From NCBI GenBank assembly GCA_001805125.1, contig MHEF01000170.1, forward strand, positions 1-14,187: DNA of 14,187 nt, read 5' to 3'. This DNA is from Nitrospirae bacterium RBG_13_39_12. Lineage in GTDB: Bacteria; Nitrospirota; Thermodesulfovibrionia; Thermodesulfovibrionales; SM23-35. Shown here in pieces: positions 7,110 to 14,187 of the stretch. A program made the position numbers and the translations under genes. The notes beneath the pieces were generated by a model that was not told the origin of the DNA, did no database searches, and worked only from the letters and a program-made list of their open reading frames with translations. Positions within the stretch are counted from its first letter, which is position 1. Each line of letters opens with the position of its first letter.

Positions 7110-8561
7110 TTAATGAGATTTCTGATAATTCCTATGCTGTTTCTTATGTATCTTACTAAAACGATCATATGCTTTAGAGTCAATAGATTTTACAGCATCA
7201 GCCGCCCTTATATTATCCTTCCTGTCAACAGTCATAAATAAACGTTCGGTTCTGTTGTTTCTGTAATTTTCTTCTAAAGTCTTCTCCTTTATCTCACCAT
7301 ATGCGGCACATAGTGCTGCTGCGGCAATATCGCCAAATTCATAGTTATTTGATAACTCTTTAACTGCCTGAAGATAGCCTGCATGCCGATTTTCCCTGAT
7401 TATCCCGGAAATATCTCTGACAATATTTTTTTCTCTTGCACTTACAACATCTGCCTGCGAAGGCAATTTCTTCCTGTTTATTGTTGTCTTTGCATTCCTT
7501 TCTATCAATCGTAAGTGCTTATATTCCCTTGGAGTAATAAGGGTTATTGCTATTCCTGATTTCCCTGCTCGTCCTGTCCTTCCAATCCTGTGAACATAGC
7601 TATCAGGATTCTGCGGGATACCATAGTTAATTACATGAGATACGTCTTTTATATCAAGTCCTCTTGCAGCCACATCAGTAGCAACGAGTATATCGAGCAT
7701 ACCTCCTTTGAACTTATTCATGACCGCATCCCTTCTTGCCTGTGTATAATCGCCATGAATGGCACCTGCATTATATCCCAGCTGGCTGAGTTTCATATAA
7801 ACATCATCAACTTCCCTCTTTGTATGGCAGAAGACGATGGCAAGCTGTGGATCTTCAACATCAAGGAGTCTTGAGAGGGCGTTCACCTTGTTTTCTCCCG
7901 CAACCTCATAAAATATCTGCCTTATCTTTGGTACAACAATATCCTTTGTGTTTACCCATATCTTCTCAGGGTTCTTCATATACCGCCTTGCAATGTTCAT
8001 TATCGGCTGCGGCATTGTGGCCGAAAAGAGAAGGGTTTGTCTTTCTGCCGGTGTTGTTTTGAGTATTGTCTCAATATCTTCAATAAATCCCATATCAAGC
8101 ATCTCATCTGCTTCATCGAGGACAACAATTTTTACCTCTGAAAGAGAAAGGATTTTTCTGTTTATAAGGTCTATAACACGACCTGGTGTTCCAACAACGA
8201 CATTGATACCCCTTTGTAATGATTTTATCTGCCTTTCAATCGATGTGCCGCCATAAACAGGCAGAACACTAATTTTTTTATACTTTCCTATTTTGTAAAC
8301 CTCTTGTGCAACCTGGACTGCCAATTCCCTCGTCGGCTCAAGTATGATAGTAAAAGGTTTTCTTCCCTTCTGACATCTTTCTGCAATTGGGATAGCAAAG
8401 GCAGCAGTCTTTCCCGTGCCGGTTTGAGCCTGTCCCACAATATCGCGCTCATTCATTATGAGCGGTATAGTAGAGACCTGAATAGGTGTCGGCTCCTCAA
8501 ATCCTATTTCTGATATAGACTTCATTGTCTCTTTACTCAATTTAAAATCTTCAAAATTCAT
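7110..8561 (-). CDS. DEAD-box ATP-dependent RNA helicase
   Basis: The 483-aa protein has the complete set of DEAD-box motifs in order: Q motif (F3 to Q28, EPTPIQ), motif I AQTGTGKT (45-52), PTRELA (76-81), TPGR (125-128), DEAD (149-152), SAT (180-182), then VATDVAARGLDI (about 293-304) and HRIGRTGR (324-331). It uses ATP to unwind or remodel RNA, typically in ribosome assembly, mRNA decay or cold adaptation. After the two RecA-like domains there is a tail of about 110 residues, basic at the end (KKQHRNYQKSH). It lacks the long RNA-binding domain of E. coli DeaD, so it resembles the shorter CshA/RhlE-like group. AAGGA lies about 11 bases before the ATG. It follows rpsU by 148 bases, so cotranscription is possible. 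Exact subfamily is not certain. Confidence 0.95.
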   Translation of the reverse strand: MNFEDFKLSKETMKSISEIGFEEPTPIQVSTIPLIMNERDIVGQAQTGTGKTAAFAIPIAERCQKGRKPFTIILEPTRELAVQVAQEVYKIGKYKKISVLPVYGGTSIERQIKSLQRGINVVVGTPGRVIDLINRKILSLSEVKIVVLDEADEMLDMGFIEDIETILKTTPAERQTLLFSATMPQPIMNIARRYMKNPEKIWVNTKDIVVPKIRQIFYEVAGENKVNALSRLLDVEDPQLAIVFCHTKREVDDVYMKLSQLGYNAGAIHGDYTQARRDAVMNKFKGGMLDILVATDVAARGLDIKDVSHVINYGIPQNPDSYVHRIGRTGRAGKSGIAITLITPREYKHLRLIERNAKTTINRKKLPSQADVVSAREKNIVRDISGIIRENRHAGYLQAVKELSNNYEFGDIAAAALCAAYGEIKEKTLEENYRNNRTERLFMTVDRKDNIRAADAVKSIDSKAYDRFSKIHKKQHRNYQKSH

Positions 8562-8710
8562 TCTTTTTGTCCTTCATATGTTTTTTTTCATAACAAGATA
8601 TTTAAAAGGTTAAATATTTCTGATGCTTTTTGGGATAACTGAATAAACCCTTCACATAGAAATTAGAAAAGAAAAAAGTATTTTTTAGAGGTGCTATTAA
8701 AAATTGACTT

Positions 8711-8920
8711 TTATTTTTTCACTAACTGAGAAGGCTTCTTAAACCGTAAAGCTTTACTCCTTTTCTTTCTCGCCTCTCTTTGTTTCCGCTTCTCCTTGAC
8801 AGAAGGCTTTTCGTAATAACCTCTCTGTTTAATCTCTTTAAAAAGCCCATCTTTCTGAAGCTCGCGCTTAAGTATTTTTAGTGCCCTTTCAACATCATTC
8901 CCGCTGACTCTAATCTCCAC
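8711..8920 (-). CDS. rpsU: 30S ribosomal protein S21
   Basis: The 69-aa sequence is a typical bS21: an N-terminal RVSGNDVERALKILKREL, then EIKQRGYYEKPS, then a very basic C-terminal tail (KEKRKQREARKKRSKALRFK). S21 sits near the mRNA exit of the small subunit and helps initiation. The start codon is GTG (8918-8920), preceded by GGAG seven bases upstream, lying inside the last codons of the RRM gene. Three bases separate the two genes, so translation is probably coupled. No strong terminator follows. Confidence 0.95.
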   Translation of the reverse strand: MEIRVSGNDVERALKILKRELQKDGLFKEIKQRGYYEKPSVKEKRKQREARKKRSKALRFKKPSQLVKK

Positions 8921-8923
8921 AGC

Positions 8924-9256
8924 TTATCTCCAGCCCTTCTTTGAACTCTTGCCCCCACCATATCCACCAGAATAACCGCCCCTTCTATTATCCTGAAATC
9001 CAGCTCTCGGTTGCTGGGGCCTTGCCTCAGATACATTGAGTGTTTTTTCCATAAACTGTTTGCCATTTAGTCCTGAAATCGCTTTCTGGACAGCATCTTC
9101 GGCTTCCATCTCGATAAAGCAGAACCCTCTGAACTGTCCTGTAAACTTATCAGTTATCATTTTTACTGTTTTTACCTCTCCATACTCTGAGAAGAGATCT
9201 TTGATCTCTTGTTCCGTTGCATTAAACGGAATATTTCCAACATAGATCTTTTTCAT
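8924..9256 (-). CDS. RRM-type RNA-binding protein with glycine-rich tail
   Basis: The 110-aa protein is a single RNA recognition motif (residues 1 to about 80) with RNP2 as IYVGNI (4-9) and RNP1 as RGFCFIEM (43-50), followed by a short Gly/Arg-rich tail (RRGGYSGGYGGGKSSKKG). This is the architecture of bacterial Rbp proteins, which bind single-stranded RNA. In cyanobacteria such genes are often cold-induced and lie next to rpsU, exactly as here. GGAGG lies ten bases before the ATG. The promoter and a structured leader are upstream. Its RNA targets are unknown; autoregulation through its own leader is plausible but unproven. Confidence 0.94.
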   Translation of the reverse strand: MKKIYVGNIPFNATEQEIKDLFSEYGEVKTVKMITDKFTGQFRGFCFIEMEAEDAVQKAISGLNGKQFMEKTLNVSEARPQQPRAGFQDNRRGGYSGGYGGGKSSKKGWR

Positions 9257-9284
9257 TGTATTTCAACCTCCTTTCCCCCAAAAT

Positions 9285-9318
9285 AAAACCTCAGAGCTTT
9301 CAAAGTCTCTGAGGTTTT
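9285..9318 (-). promoter_or_regulatory. Terminator-like hairpin in the leader of the RRM-rpsU transcript
   Basis: A perfect 12-base stem (AAAACCTCAGAG/CTCTGAGGTTTT) with a 10-base loop is followed on the minus strand by TTTTATTTTGGGGG. It ends 28 bases before the RRM start codon, so it lies inside the leader. It may be an attenuator; alternatively it terminates read-through from the upstream ppsR gene. The loop (ACTTTGAAAG on minus) is complementary to CTTTTAAAGT at 9323-9332, allowing one G-U pair. Confidence 0.6.
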
Positions 9319-9340
9319 CTAAACTTTAAAAGTTTTGTTT

Positions 9341-9370
9341 AGTATATATTAAATCAAATCTATTTGTAAA
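9341..9370 (-). promoter_or_regulatory. Promoter of the RRM-rpsU transcript
   Basis: On the minus strand a -35 TTTACA (9365-9370), an 18-base spacer and a -10 TATACT (9341-9346) each match 5 of 6 consensus bases. Transcription would start near 9334, giving a leader of about 78 nt. No equally good promoter exists between the hairpin and the start codon. This promoter sits in the 331-base gap 9257-9587, in which nothing else clear is seen. Confidence 0.55.
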
Positions 9371-9587
9371 CAAGCCTTTCTTCCGCGACTGTTTATTACA
9401 TCTATTCAAGTTGGAATCTGTAACATTCCACAGATTTATAAAAATGCTGACCTCAGTAAGTTTTCCAGCAATAGAGTTTTATACACGGGTGGACAGCTTT
9501 TAATGAAAGCCAACTTATTATTTGGAAAGGTTCTTTGCATATAAGTCTGACTTCAAAAGCATTTTTTGGGTTAAACCGGATATCCTG

Positions 9588-10439
9588 TTAGATGAGTTTC
9601 TTTCCGGTCTGGTATGCACTTATGATGCTGGCGGACGCTTCTTCAATTGCTTTGTTGGATATATCAAGTACTCGCCAGCGGGGATTCTGTTTGAAAAACT
9701 CTCTGCACCACTCAATCTCGTCGGATACCTGGACTGAGTCTGCATATTTAGCATATGGCTCAAGCCCCAATTGTTTCAGCCTTGCTTCCCTTAGCTTTAC
9801 AAGGCTCTCGACGTTAATTAACAACCCAAAAACTTTGCGTTGATCTACCTGAAATAGCTCTTGCGGCGGAATCATCTCGGGATGAACAGGCACATTGGCA
9901 ACTTTCCACCCCTGGTTGGCAAGATAGGTAGACAGGGGTGTTTTTCCTGTTCGGGAGAGACCTACAAGCACCAGATCAGCAAATTTCAGATCCCGTGGTA
10001 TCTTTCCGTCATCATGTTTCACTGTAAAGTTTATAGCCTCTATACGTCTAAAGTAGTCCTCGTCCAGAATATACTGTCGTCCGGGTATCGACAGTGGTTT
10101 CTCATTCAAAAAGATGGAGAGCTGTACAATGAAATCACCGATAACATCAATAGCTTTTATCCCCTGGCGTTCGGCTTCCTGGATTAAAAAATCTCTCAAA
10201 GCTGGCTGGACTATGCTGAAGGCAACAAGGGCACCATCCTCTGTTGCCTGCTTTGTTATCTGCGTGATGCGTTGCTTATCAGTAACCAAAAAAAACGTCT
10301 TAACTTCAATTTTCTCACGGCTAAACTGCACAAGAGATGCCCTGGCAATCTTGCTTATGGTCTCCCCGGTACCTTCGCCAAGCAAGTAGATGACTTTTTT
10401 CCCAGAACGACGCTCCTTTTCTGACTTTACTTTTTTCAT
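9588..10439 (-). CDS. ppsR: DUF299 kinase/pyrophosphorylase, PEP synthase regulator (divergent copy)
   Basis: DUF299 proteins regulate PEP synthase or PPDK: they use ADP to phosphorylate a Thr near the catalytic His, inactivating the enzyme, and use phosphate to reverse this. The 283-aa protein has the family's N-terminal motif as GEGTGET (21-27; usually SDSTGET), KHDDG (141-145), the P-loop GLSRTGKT (160-167) and KVANVPVHPE (179-188). The C-terminal LDISNKAIEEAS stands for the usual VTxRSIEET. It overlaps the UPF0146 gene by four bases (ATGA) and is last in the operon. It is clearly different from the other DUF299 copy in the same operon, so it is unlikely to be a recent duplicate. It could act on PpsA or on another dikinase. 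Confidence 0.9.
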   Translation of the reverse strand: MKKVKSEKERRSGKKVIYLLGEGTGETISKIARASLVQFSREKIEVKTFFLVTDKQRITQITKQATEDGALVAFSIVQPALRDFLIQEAERQGIKAIDVIGDFIVQLSIFLNEKPLSIPGRQYILDEDYFRRIEAINFTVKHDDGKIPRDLKFADLVLVGLSRTGKTPLSTYLANQGWKVANVPVHPEMIPPQELFQVDQRKVFGLLINVESLVKLREARLKQLGLEPYAKYADSVQVSDEIEWCREFFKQNPRWRVLDISNKAIEEASASIISAYQTGKKLI

Positions 10440-10897
10440 GAGTATTCCCAGATAAAAAATGTGGTTTTCCCACTGTGGGTCAATTGGCCCCCGGGATATT
10501 CCGATGACAATGGCTTGACAATCAAATCAGATGAAAGAATTCCTGCAAGTCTTACCATATAAGGAACCATTTCCGGAGACGGCCTCAGTGAATAAATAAG
10601 ATCTATTTCTTTGTAAGTGGAAATATTCGGACAAGTGATATCATCCACAACGACCTTGAGTCCATCGTAATGGAAAGGCAGAACATCAGTAGCAAAAACC
10701 TTCACTCCCTTTGCAAGCAAAGCAAATGCAATATCGGGGAAATGTCCAATGCCAACCTCTGCCGTACTTTTATAATTAAGAGCAATATAATCAACTAACC
10801 CTTCATACCGATGAGAGGAGTTTAGTCCCGCAGCATAAAATCCCATAAGGGCATCCTTCTCATCCTTTTTATATATCTGTTGTTGCAAGTCTCTCAT
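10436..10897 (-). CDS. UPF0146 family protein (Rossmann-like, mostly archaeal family)
   Basis: The 153-aa product carries the UPF0146 pattern: AEVGIGHFPDIAFALL (46-61), VFATDV (67-72), VDDITCPNISTY (84-95), DLIYSLRPSPEM (99-110) and DLIVKPLSSE (124-133). The first two motifs resemble the glycine-rich loop and acidic end of strand 2 in a SAM- or nucleotide-binding Rossmann fold. The function of the family is unknown, and to my knowledge most members are archaeal. I chose the ATG at 10897, which overlaps the ppsA stop by one base (TAATG). A longer frame from 10960 adds 21 residues that overlap ppsA and do not look like the family. It is coupled on both sides to PEP synthase genes, which suggests a role with PEP synthase or its regulators. 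Confidence 0.82.
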   Translation of the reverse strand: MRDLQQQIYKKDEKDALMGFYAAGLNSSHRYEGLVDYIALNYKSTAEVGIGHFPDIAFALLAKGVKVFATDVLPFHYDGLKVVVDDITCPNISTYKEIDLIYSLRPSPEMVPYMVRLAGILSSDLIVKPLSSEYPGGQLTHSGKTTFFIWEYS

Positions 10898-13281
10898 TAT
10901 TCTACAAATCTCCAGAAAAACATATCCTCCATAGGTATTTTGGCTATCTTTGGTTTGCATACCATACCCAATGCTTTTTCCATCTGAATCTTTTGTTCTA
11001 TCATTGCCACACTTCTCCTTGAGGACACGACAGTGTCAGGATTTACCGAGATCGAGGTACAGCCACAACGGATCATAAATTCCAGATAGTCCGGATATAC
11101 ACTTGGGGCCTGTCCACATATTGAAGTGGTAACACCGTGTTTTTTACATACTGCCATGGTATAGGCAATCGCCCTCAAAACACCCAGGTTCCTCTCATCA
11201 TAAATTTCTTGTACAGATACATCGTTGCGATCGACACCAAGCACTAGCATCGTGAGATCGTTGGTTCCAAAGCTTACACCATCTATCCCTTCTTTGCAGA
11301 ATTCTTCAATCATAAAACACGCACTCGGAACTTCAACCATTATCCACAGCTGAAAGTCGGGATTACCCCGGTACTCCAGTCCTTCTTCACGCATGATCCT
11401 GACAGTCTCCCTGAAGACCCTGCGTGTCCTGACAAAGGGAATCATTACCCAGATATTCGTGAAGCCCATAATCTCCCTGGCCTGCCTGATAGCTTTCAGC
11501 TCAAGTCTGAAAATATCATCTTCTTTTATGTACCTGTATTCCCCCCGGTATCCGATCATGGGATTGGGCCCCACATGTTCTCGCTCATATTTTTCTCCAC
11601 CTGGCAATTCAAGAAATTCGTCGGGCTTGAAATCAAGAAATCTGTAAACCACAGGACGAGGGAAAAACGCCTCTGCTACCTGTCCGACCCCCCTGGAAAA
11701 AGTGTCAATCATAACCTTTTCTCCACCTTCTTCCAACAGCAGCCGGGGATGTTTACCTATACTGAGCATCAGGTGTTCCGCCCTTAAAAGTCCTACACCA
11801 TCAGCATTGGTTTCCTGAGCTATCTTTTGCGCAATCTCAGGGATTGACAGATTTACATAAACCTTGGTAGCTGTTATCACTTGAGATGATAAGTCCGTAG
11901 CTGCTACCGGTGCTTTGATTGACTCTTGATCAGAGGTTGCTCCCTTAAAAATAATACCCCTTTGTCCATCCACAGTTATTGTCTCATCGTCTTTAAGCAC
12001 TTTTGTTGCATTCTCAGTACCGACCACGCATGGAATCCCGAGTTCGCGGCTCACAATAGCAGCATGACATGTCTTGCCGCCCAAGTTCGTAACCACTGCA
12101 GAGGCAATCTTCATAACAGGGACCCAATCAGGGGTTGTCATCTCTGTTACCAAAACGTAACCTTGATTAAAATCCGATATGTTTTTAACATTCAGTATAA
12201 TTTTTGCCTTTCCTGACCCCTTGCCGGGACTGACACCTATGCCCCTAGCGAGAATATCTTTTCCCACAAGATCCTTCCTTTCTTTGACTTGAATTTTCCC
12301 TTCAGCGCCATGAACCGTTTCAGGCCTGGCTTGAAGAATAAAAATCCGGCCCTTTTCGTCCACAGCCCATTCAATGTCCTGTGGTACCCCATAATGATTT
12401 TCTATCTGCACCCCGTATTTTGCCAGACGAATGATAGCTTCATCCGATAGCGCCGGCCTGCTCTGATTTTTTTGCGGTACAGCGACCCACTTTGTGCTGC
12501 CTTTCTTGTCGGAAACTATTTGTTTGCCTTTTTTCGCTACGTGTTTGTCTACAATTCGGTACGTTCCTTTTTCCACTGCATATTCATCAGGTGTAACCTG
12601 GCCTCCGACGATAGCTTCCCCAAGCCCCCAGGATGCATTGATAACAATCTTATTTTTATCACCGCTAACGGGTTCCAGTGTAAACATAACACCGGACGTA
12701 TAAGAAAAAATCAATTCCTGAATGGCCACGCTGATTAGCGCTTCACCATGAGAAAACCCTTTTTCTTTTCTGTAGACAATAGCCCTGGGCGTAAACAAAG
12801 AACTCCAGCACTGTTTAATGCAACTCAAAAGGTTTTTCTGGGTTATATTCAGGAATGTGTCCTGCTGGCCTGCGAAACTGGCACCCGGCAAGTCCTCGGC
12901 TGTTGCTGAGGAACGGACAGCTACCGGCATATTTTTTATGCCTGTACTCTCGCAAAGCTCCTCATACGCATCCATAATTGCCATTTCCATTTCCTTAGGC
13001 ATTGACAGGCTTTCAACATACTTCCTGATTTTTTTGGATACATCCTGGAGAGATTTCATGTCTGATATATTCATACCAGAAAGTAAATCCTTAATCGTTT
13101 CTTCTGCGTTCGTCTTTTCAAGGAAAACCTTGTATGCCTGAGCTGAGACAGCAAAACCATTTGGTACAGGCACGCCGATCCTTCCAAAGAGTTCTCCGAG
13201 ATTGGCACATTTGCCTCCTACAAGCGAAATGTCTTCTTTACCAATATCCTTGAACCAAAGAACAACATCATGCTTTTTCAT
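10897..13281 (-). CDS. ppsA: Phosphoenolpyruvate synthase (pyruvate, water dikinase)
   Basis: It converts pyruvate, ATP and water to PEP, AMP and phosphate, the entry to gluconeogenesis in cells growing on acetate, lactate or CO2-derived carbon. At 794 aa it is full length. The ATP-binding domain shows GGKCANLGEL (22-31) and VRSSATAEDLPGASFAGQ (122-139). The swivelling phosphohistidine domain has GGKTCHAAI (401-409) with catalytic H406. The PEP/pyruvate domain has FGTNDLTMLVLGVDRN (671-686) and SICGQAPS with catalytic C722. T404 sits two residues before H406, at the position modified by DUF299 regulators in E. coli (Thr419 beside His421). GGGAGAT lies about nine bases before the ATG. It starts 19 bases after the upstream regulator gene ends, and its stop overlaps the UPF0146 start. 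Confidence 0.97.
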   Translation of the reverse strand: MKKHDVVLWFKDIGKEDISLVGGKCANLGELFGRIGVPVPNGFAVSAQAYKVFLEKTNAEETIKDLLSGMNISDMKSLQDVSKKIRKYVESLSMPKEMEMAIMDAYEELCESTGIKNMPVAVRSSATAEDLPGASFAGQQDTFLNITQKNLLSCIKQCWSSLFTPRAIVYRKEKGFSHGEALISVAIQELIFSYTSGVMFTLEPVSGDKNKIVINASWGLGEAIVGGQVTPDEYAVEKGTYRIVDKHVAKKGKQIVSDKKGSTKWVAVPQKNQSRPALSDEAIIRLAKYGVQIENHYGVPQDIEWAVDEKGRIFILQARPETVHGAEGKIQVKERKDLVGKDILARGIGVSPGKGSGKAKIILNVKNISDFNQGYVLVTEMTTPDWVPVMKIASAVVTNLGGKTCHAAIVSRELGIPCVVGTENATKVLKDDETITVDGQRGIIFKGATSDQESIKAPVAATDLSSQVITATKVYVNLSIPEIAQKIAQETNADGVGLLRAEHLMLSIGKHPRLLLEEGGEKVMIDTFSRGVGQVAEAFFPRPVVYRFLDFKPDEFLELPGGEKYEREHVGPNPMIGYRGEYRYIKEDDIFRLELKAIRQAREIMGFTNIWVMIPFVRTRRVFRETVRIMREEGLEYRGNPDFQLWIMVEVPSACFMIEEFCKEGIDGVSFGTNDLTMLVLGVDRNDVSVQEIYDERNLGVLRAIAYTMAVCKKHGVTTSICGQAPSVYPDYLEFMIRCGCTSISVNPDTVVSSRRSVAMIEQKIQMEKALGMVCKPKIAKIPMEDMFFWRFVE

Positions 13282-13300
13282 ACAAAAATCATCTCCCTTC

Positions 13301-14143
13301 TCAAGATTGTTTCTCCTTATTTGTTATCTTTTTAATGACTTTATTTCTATCCTCTATCACTTTGTTGGCAATCTCTTCTATGGAGCTATTCGTAACATCT
13401 AGAACGTTCAATCCATTTATCTGATTAAAAAGCCGGTGACAGTATTCAAGTTCCTTTTTAATATACATCGTGTCGGTATAATCAGAGGAACCGGCATATT
13501 GAAGCCTCTTTTGTCTTATAAAAGCCAGCCTCTCTGGTGAGATTGTAAAGCCCACCTTCTGGGTTTTCAGTTTAAAAATCCTGTTAGGCAGCTTCATATC
13601 CATGATTACAGGAACGTTGGCCACTTTTAAATTATTGTTGCATGAAAGATAAAGACTTGTGGGGGTTTTAGAAGTCCTCGAAACTCCAAGTATGACAAGG
13701 TCTGCATTTTCTAAAGTCTCTAATCCCTGTCCGTCATCATGCCTCAGGGTAAAATCAATCGACTCGGCAAGGCGAAACGACTCTTCCCCAATACCTCTTA
13801 ATAACCCGGGCCTTAACGACGGAATCAGGTTCCAGAGTTTTCCAATCCGTTCAAGGAAAGGTCCAAGAAGATCTATAGTATGGATATTCATCTTCCGCTC
13901 TTCTTTTCGAATCCATGTCCTGAGCTCCTGTAATACAAGCGAGTAAATCACAATACCGTTCACTGCCTCTGCTTTTTCCAGAATCGTCCTGATTTGTTCC
14001 TTTGTCTTGATGTAGGGGAATCTTTTAAAGACCGGTTTTATCTCTTTGAATTGAACAAGTACAGCACTGATTACCATTTCTGCAGTCATCCCTGTCGCAT
14101 CAGACACGATGAACACATGCACTTTTCTTTTTGGCTGGCTCAT
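13301..14143 (-). CDS. ppsR: DUF299 kinase/pyrophosphorylase, PEP synthase regulator (typical copy)
   Basis: This 280-aa protein is a standard DUF299 regulator. The N-terminus has VSDATGMTAE, the middle has LRHDDGQ, then a P-loop GVSRTSKTPTSLYL (153-166), KVANVPVIMD, and a C-terminal VLDVTNSSIEEIA. It should inactivate PpsA by ADP-dependent phosphorylation of the Thr near its catalytic His and reverse this with phosphate. It is the first gene of the visible operon, directly upstream of ppsA. I start at the ATG at 14143; a GTG at 14155 would add four residues, and neither has a strong ribosome binding site. Compared with the other copy, it has Ser rather than Gly before the P-loop Lys and the usual SD at the N-terminal motif. 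Confidence 0.93.
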   Translation of the reverse strand: MSQPKRKVHVFIVSDATGMTAEMVISAVLVQFKEIKPVFKRFPYIKTKEQIRTILEKAEAVNGIVIYSLVLQELRTWIRKEERKMNIHTIDLLGPFLERIGKLWNLIPSLRPGLLRGIGEESFRLAESIDFTLRHDDGQGLETLENADLVILGVSRTSKTPTSLYLSCNNNLKVANVPVIMDMKLPNRIFKLKTQKVGFTISPERLAFIRQKRLQYAGSSDYTDTMYIKKELEYCHRLFNQINGLNVLDVTNSSIEEIANKVIEDRNKVIKKITNKEKQS

Positions 14144-14187
14144 ACTCTTCAGCACCAGAGAGTTTCAATTAAGGGACATTGCCACTC

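Noticed and set aside
9408..9434. Small hairpin after ppsR (AATCTGT/ACAGATT)
   Set aside because: The stem is only seven bases, AT-rich, without a T-tract, and competes with another pairing, so it is not a credible terminator.
10898..10960. N-terminal extension of the UPF0146 gene to 10960
   Set aside because: The 21 extra residues overlap ppsA codons, do not look like the family, and the TAATG junction gives a better start.

Overview
The window looks like a chromosomal segment of a moderately AT-rich, Gram-negative-type, probably anaerobic bacterium. Two exported proteins with N-terminal signal peptides, short dispersed repeats with TGTCATTCCCG-type ends, and an RRM protein paired with ribosomal protein S21 would suit a Nitrospirota or Desulfobacterota lineage. 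That placement is a low-confidence impression; there is no rRNA or other strong marker here. I see no phage genes, transposase genes, CRISPR array or tRNA.

Left part (1-6780). The first 323 bases hold a strong leftward promoter overlapped by a Fur-box-like sequence, so a leftward gene must begin just outside the window. Next come a protein-L-isoaspartate methyltransferase with a signal peptide (+), a flavin reductase-like protein (+), a large membrane protein of the spermidine synthase-like type (-), a small cysteine-rich protein (+), a DUF72/YecE protein (-) and a ZraP/Spy-like exported metal-binding protein (-). Two MITE-like imperfect palindromes sit at 1165-1379 and 4786-4963. They share a 54-base core in opposite orientation and bracket about 3.4 kb.

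Middle part (6890-9350, all -). A DEAD-box RNA helicase, rpsU (ribosomal protein S21) and an RRM RNA-binding protein form an RNA-remodelling cluster of the kind linked to cold response. The RRM gene and rpsU are translationally coupled. The RRM gene has a recognisable promoter and a leader of about 80 nt containing a terminator-like hairpin whose loop can pair with the start of the leader.

Right part (9588-14187, all -). A tight four-gene operon reads, in transcription order: PEP synthase regulator (DUF299), PEP synthase ppsA, a UPF0146 protein (a mostly archaeal family), and a second, divergent DUF299 regulator. Gaps and overlaps are +19, -1 and -4 bases. PEP synthase makes PEP from pyruvate for gluconeogenesis, and DUF299 proteins switch it off and on by phosphorylating and dephosphorylating a Thr beside the catalytic His. 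Two different regulators plus an uncharacterised Rossmann-like protein around one synthase is the most interesting arrangement in the window.
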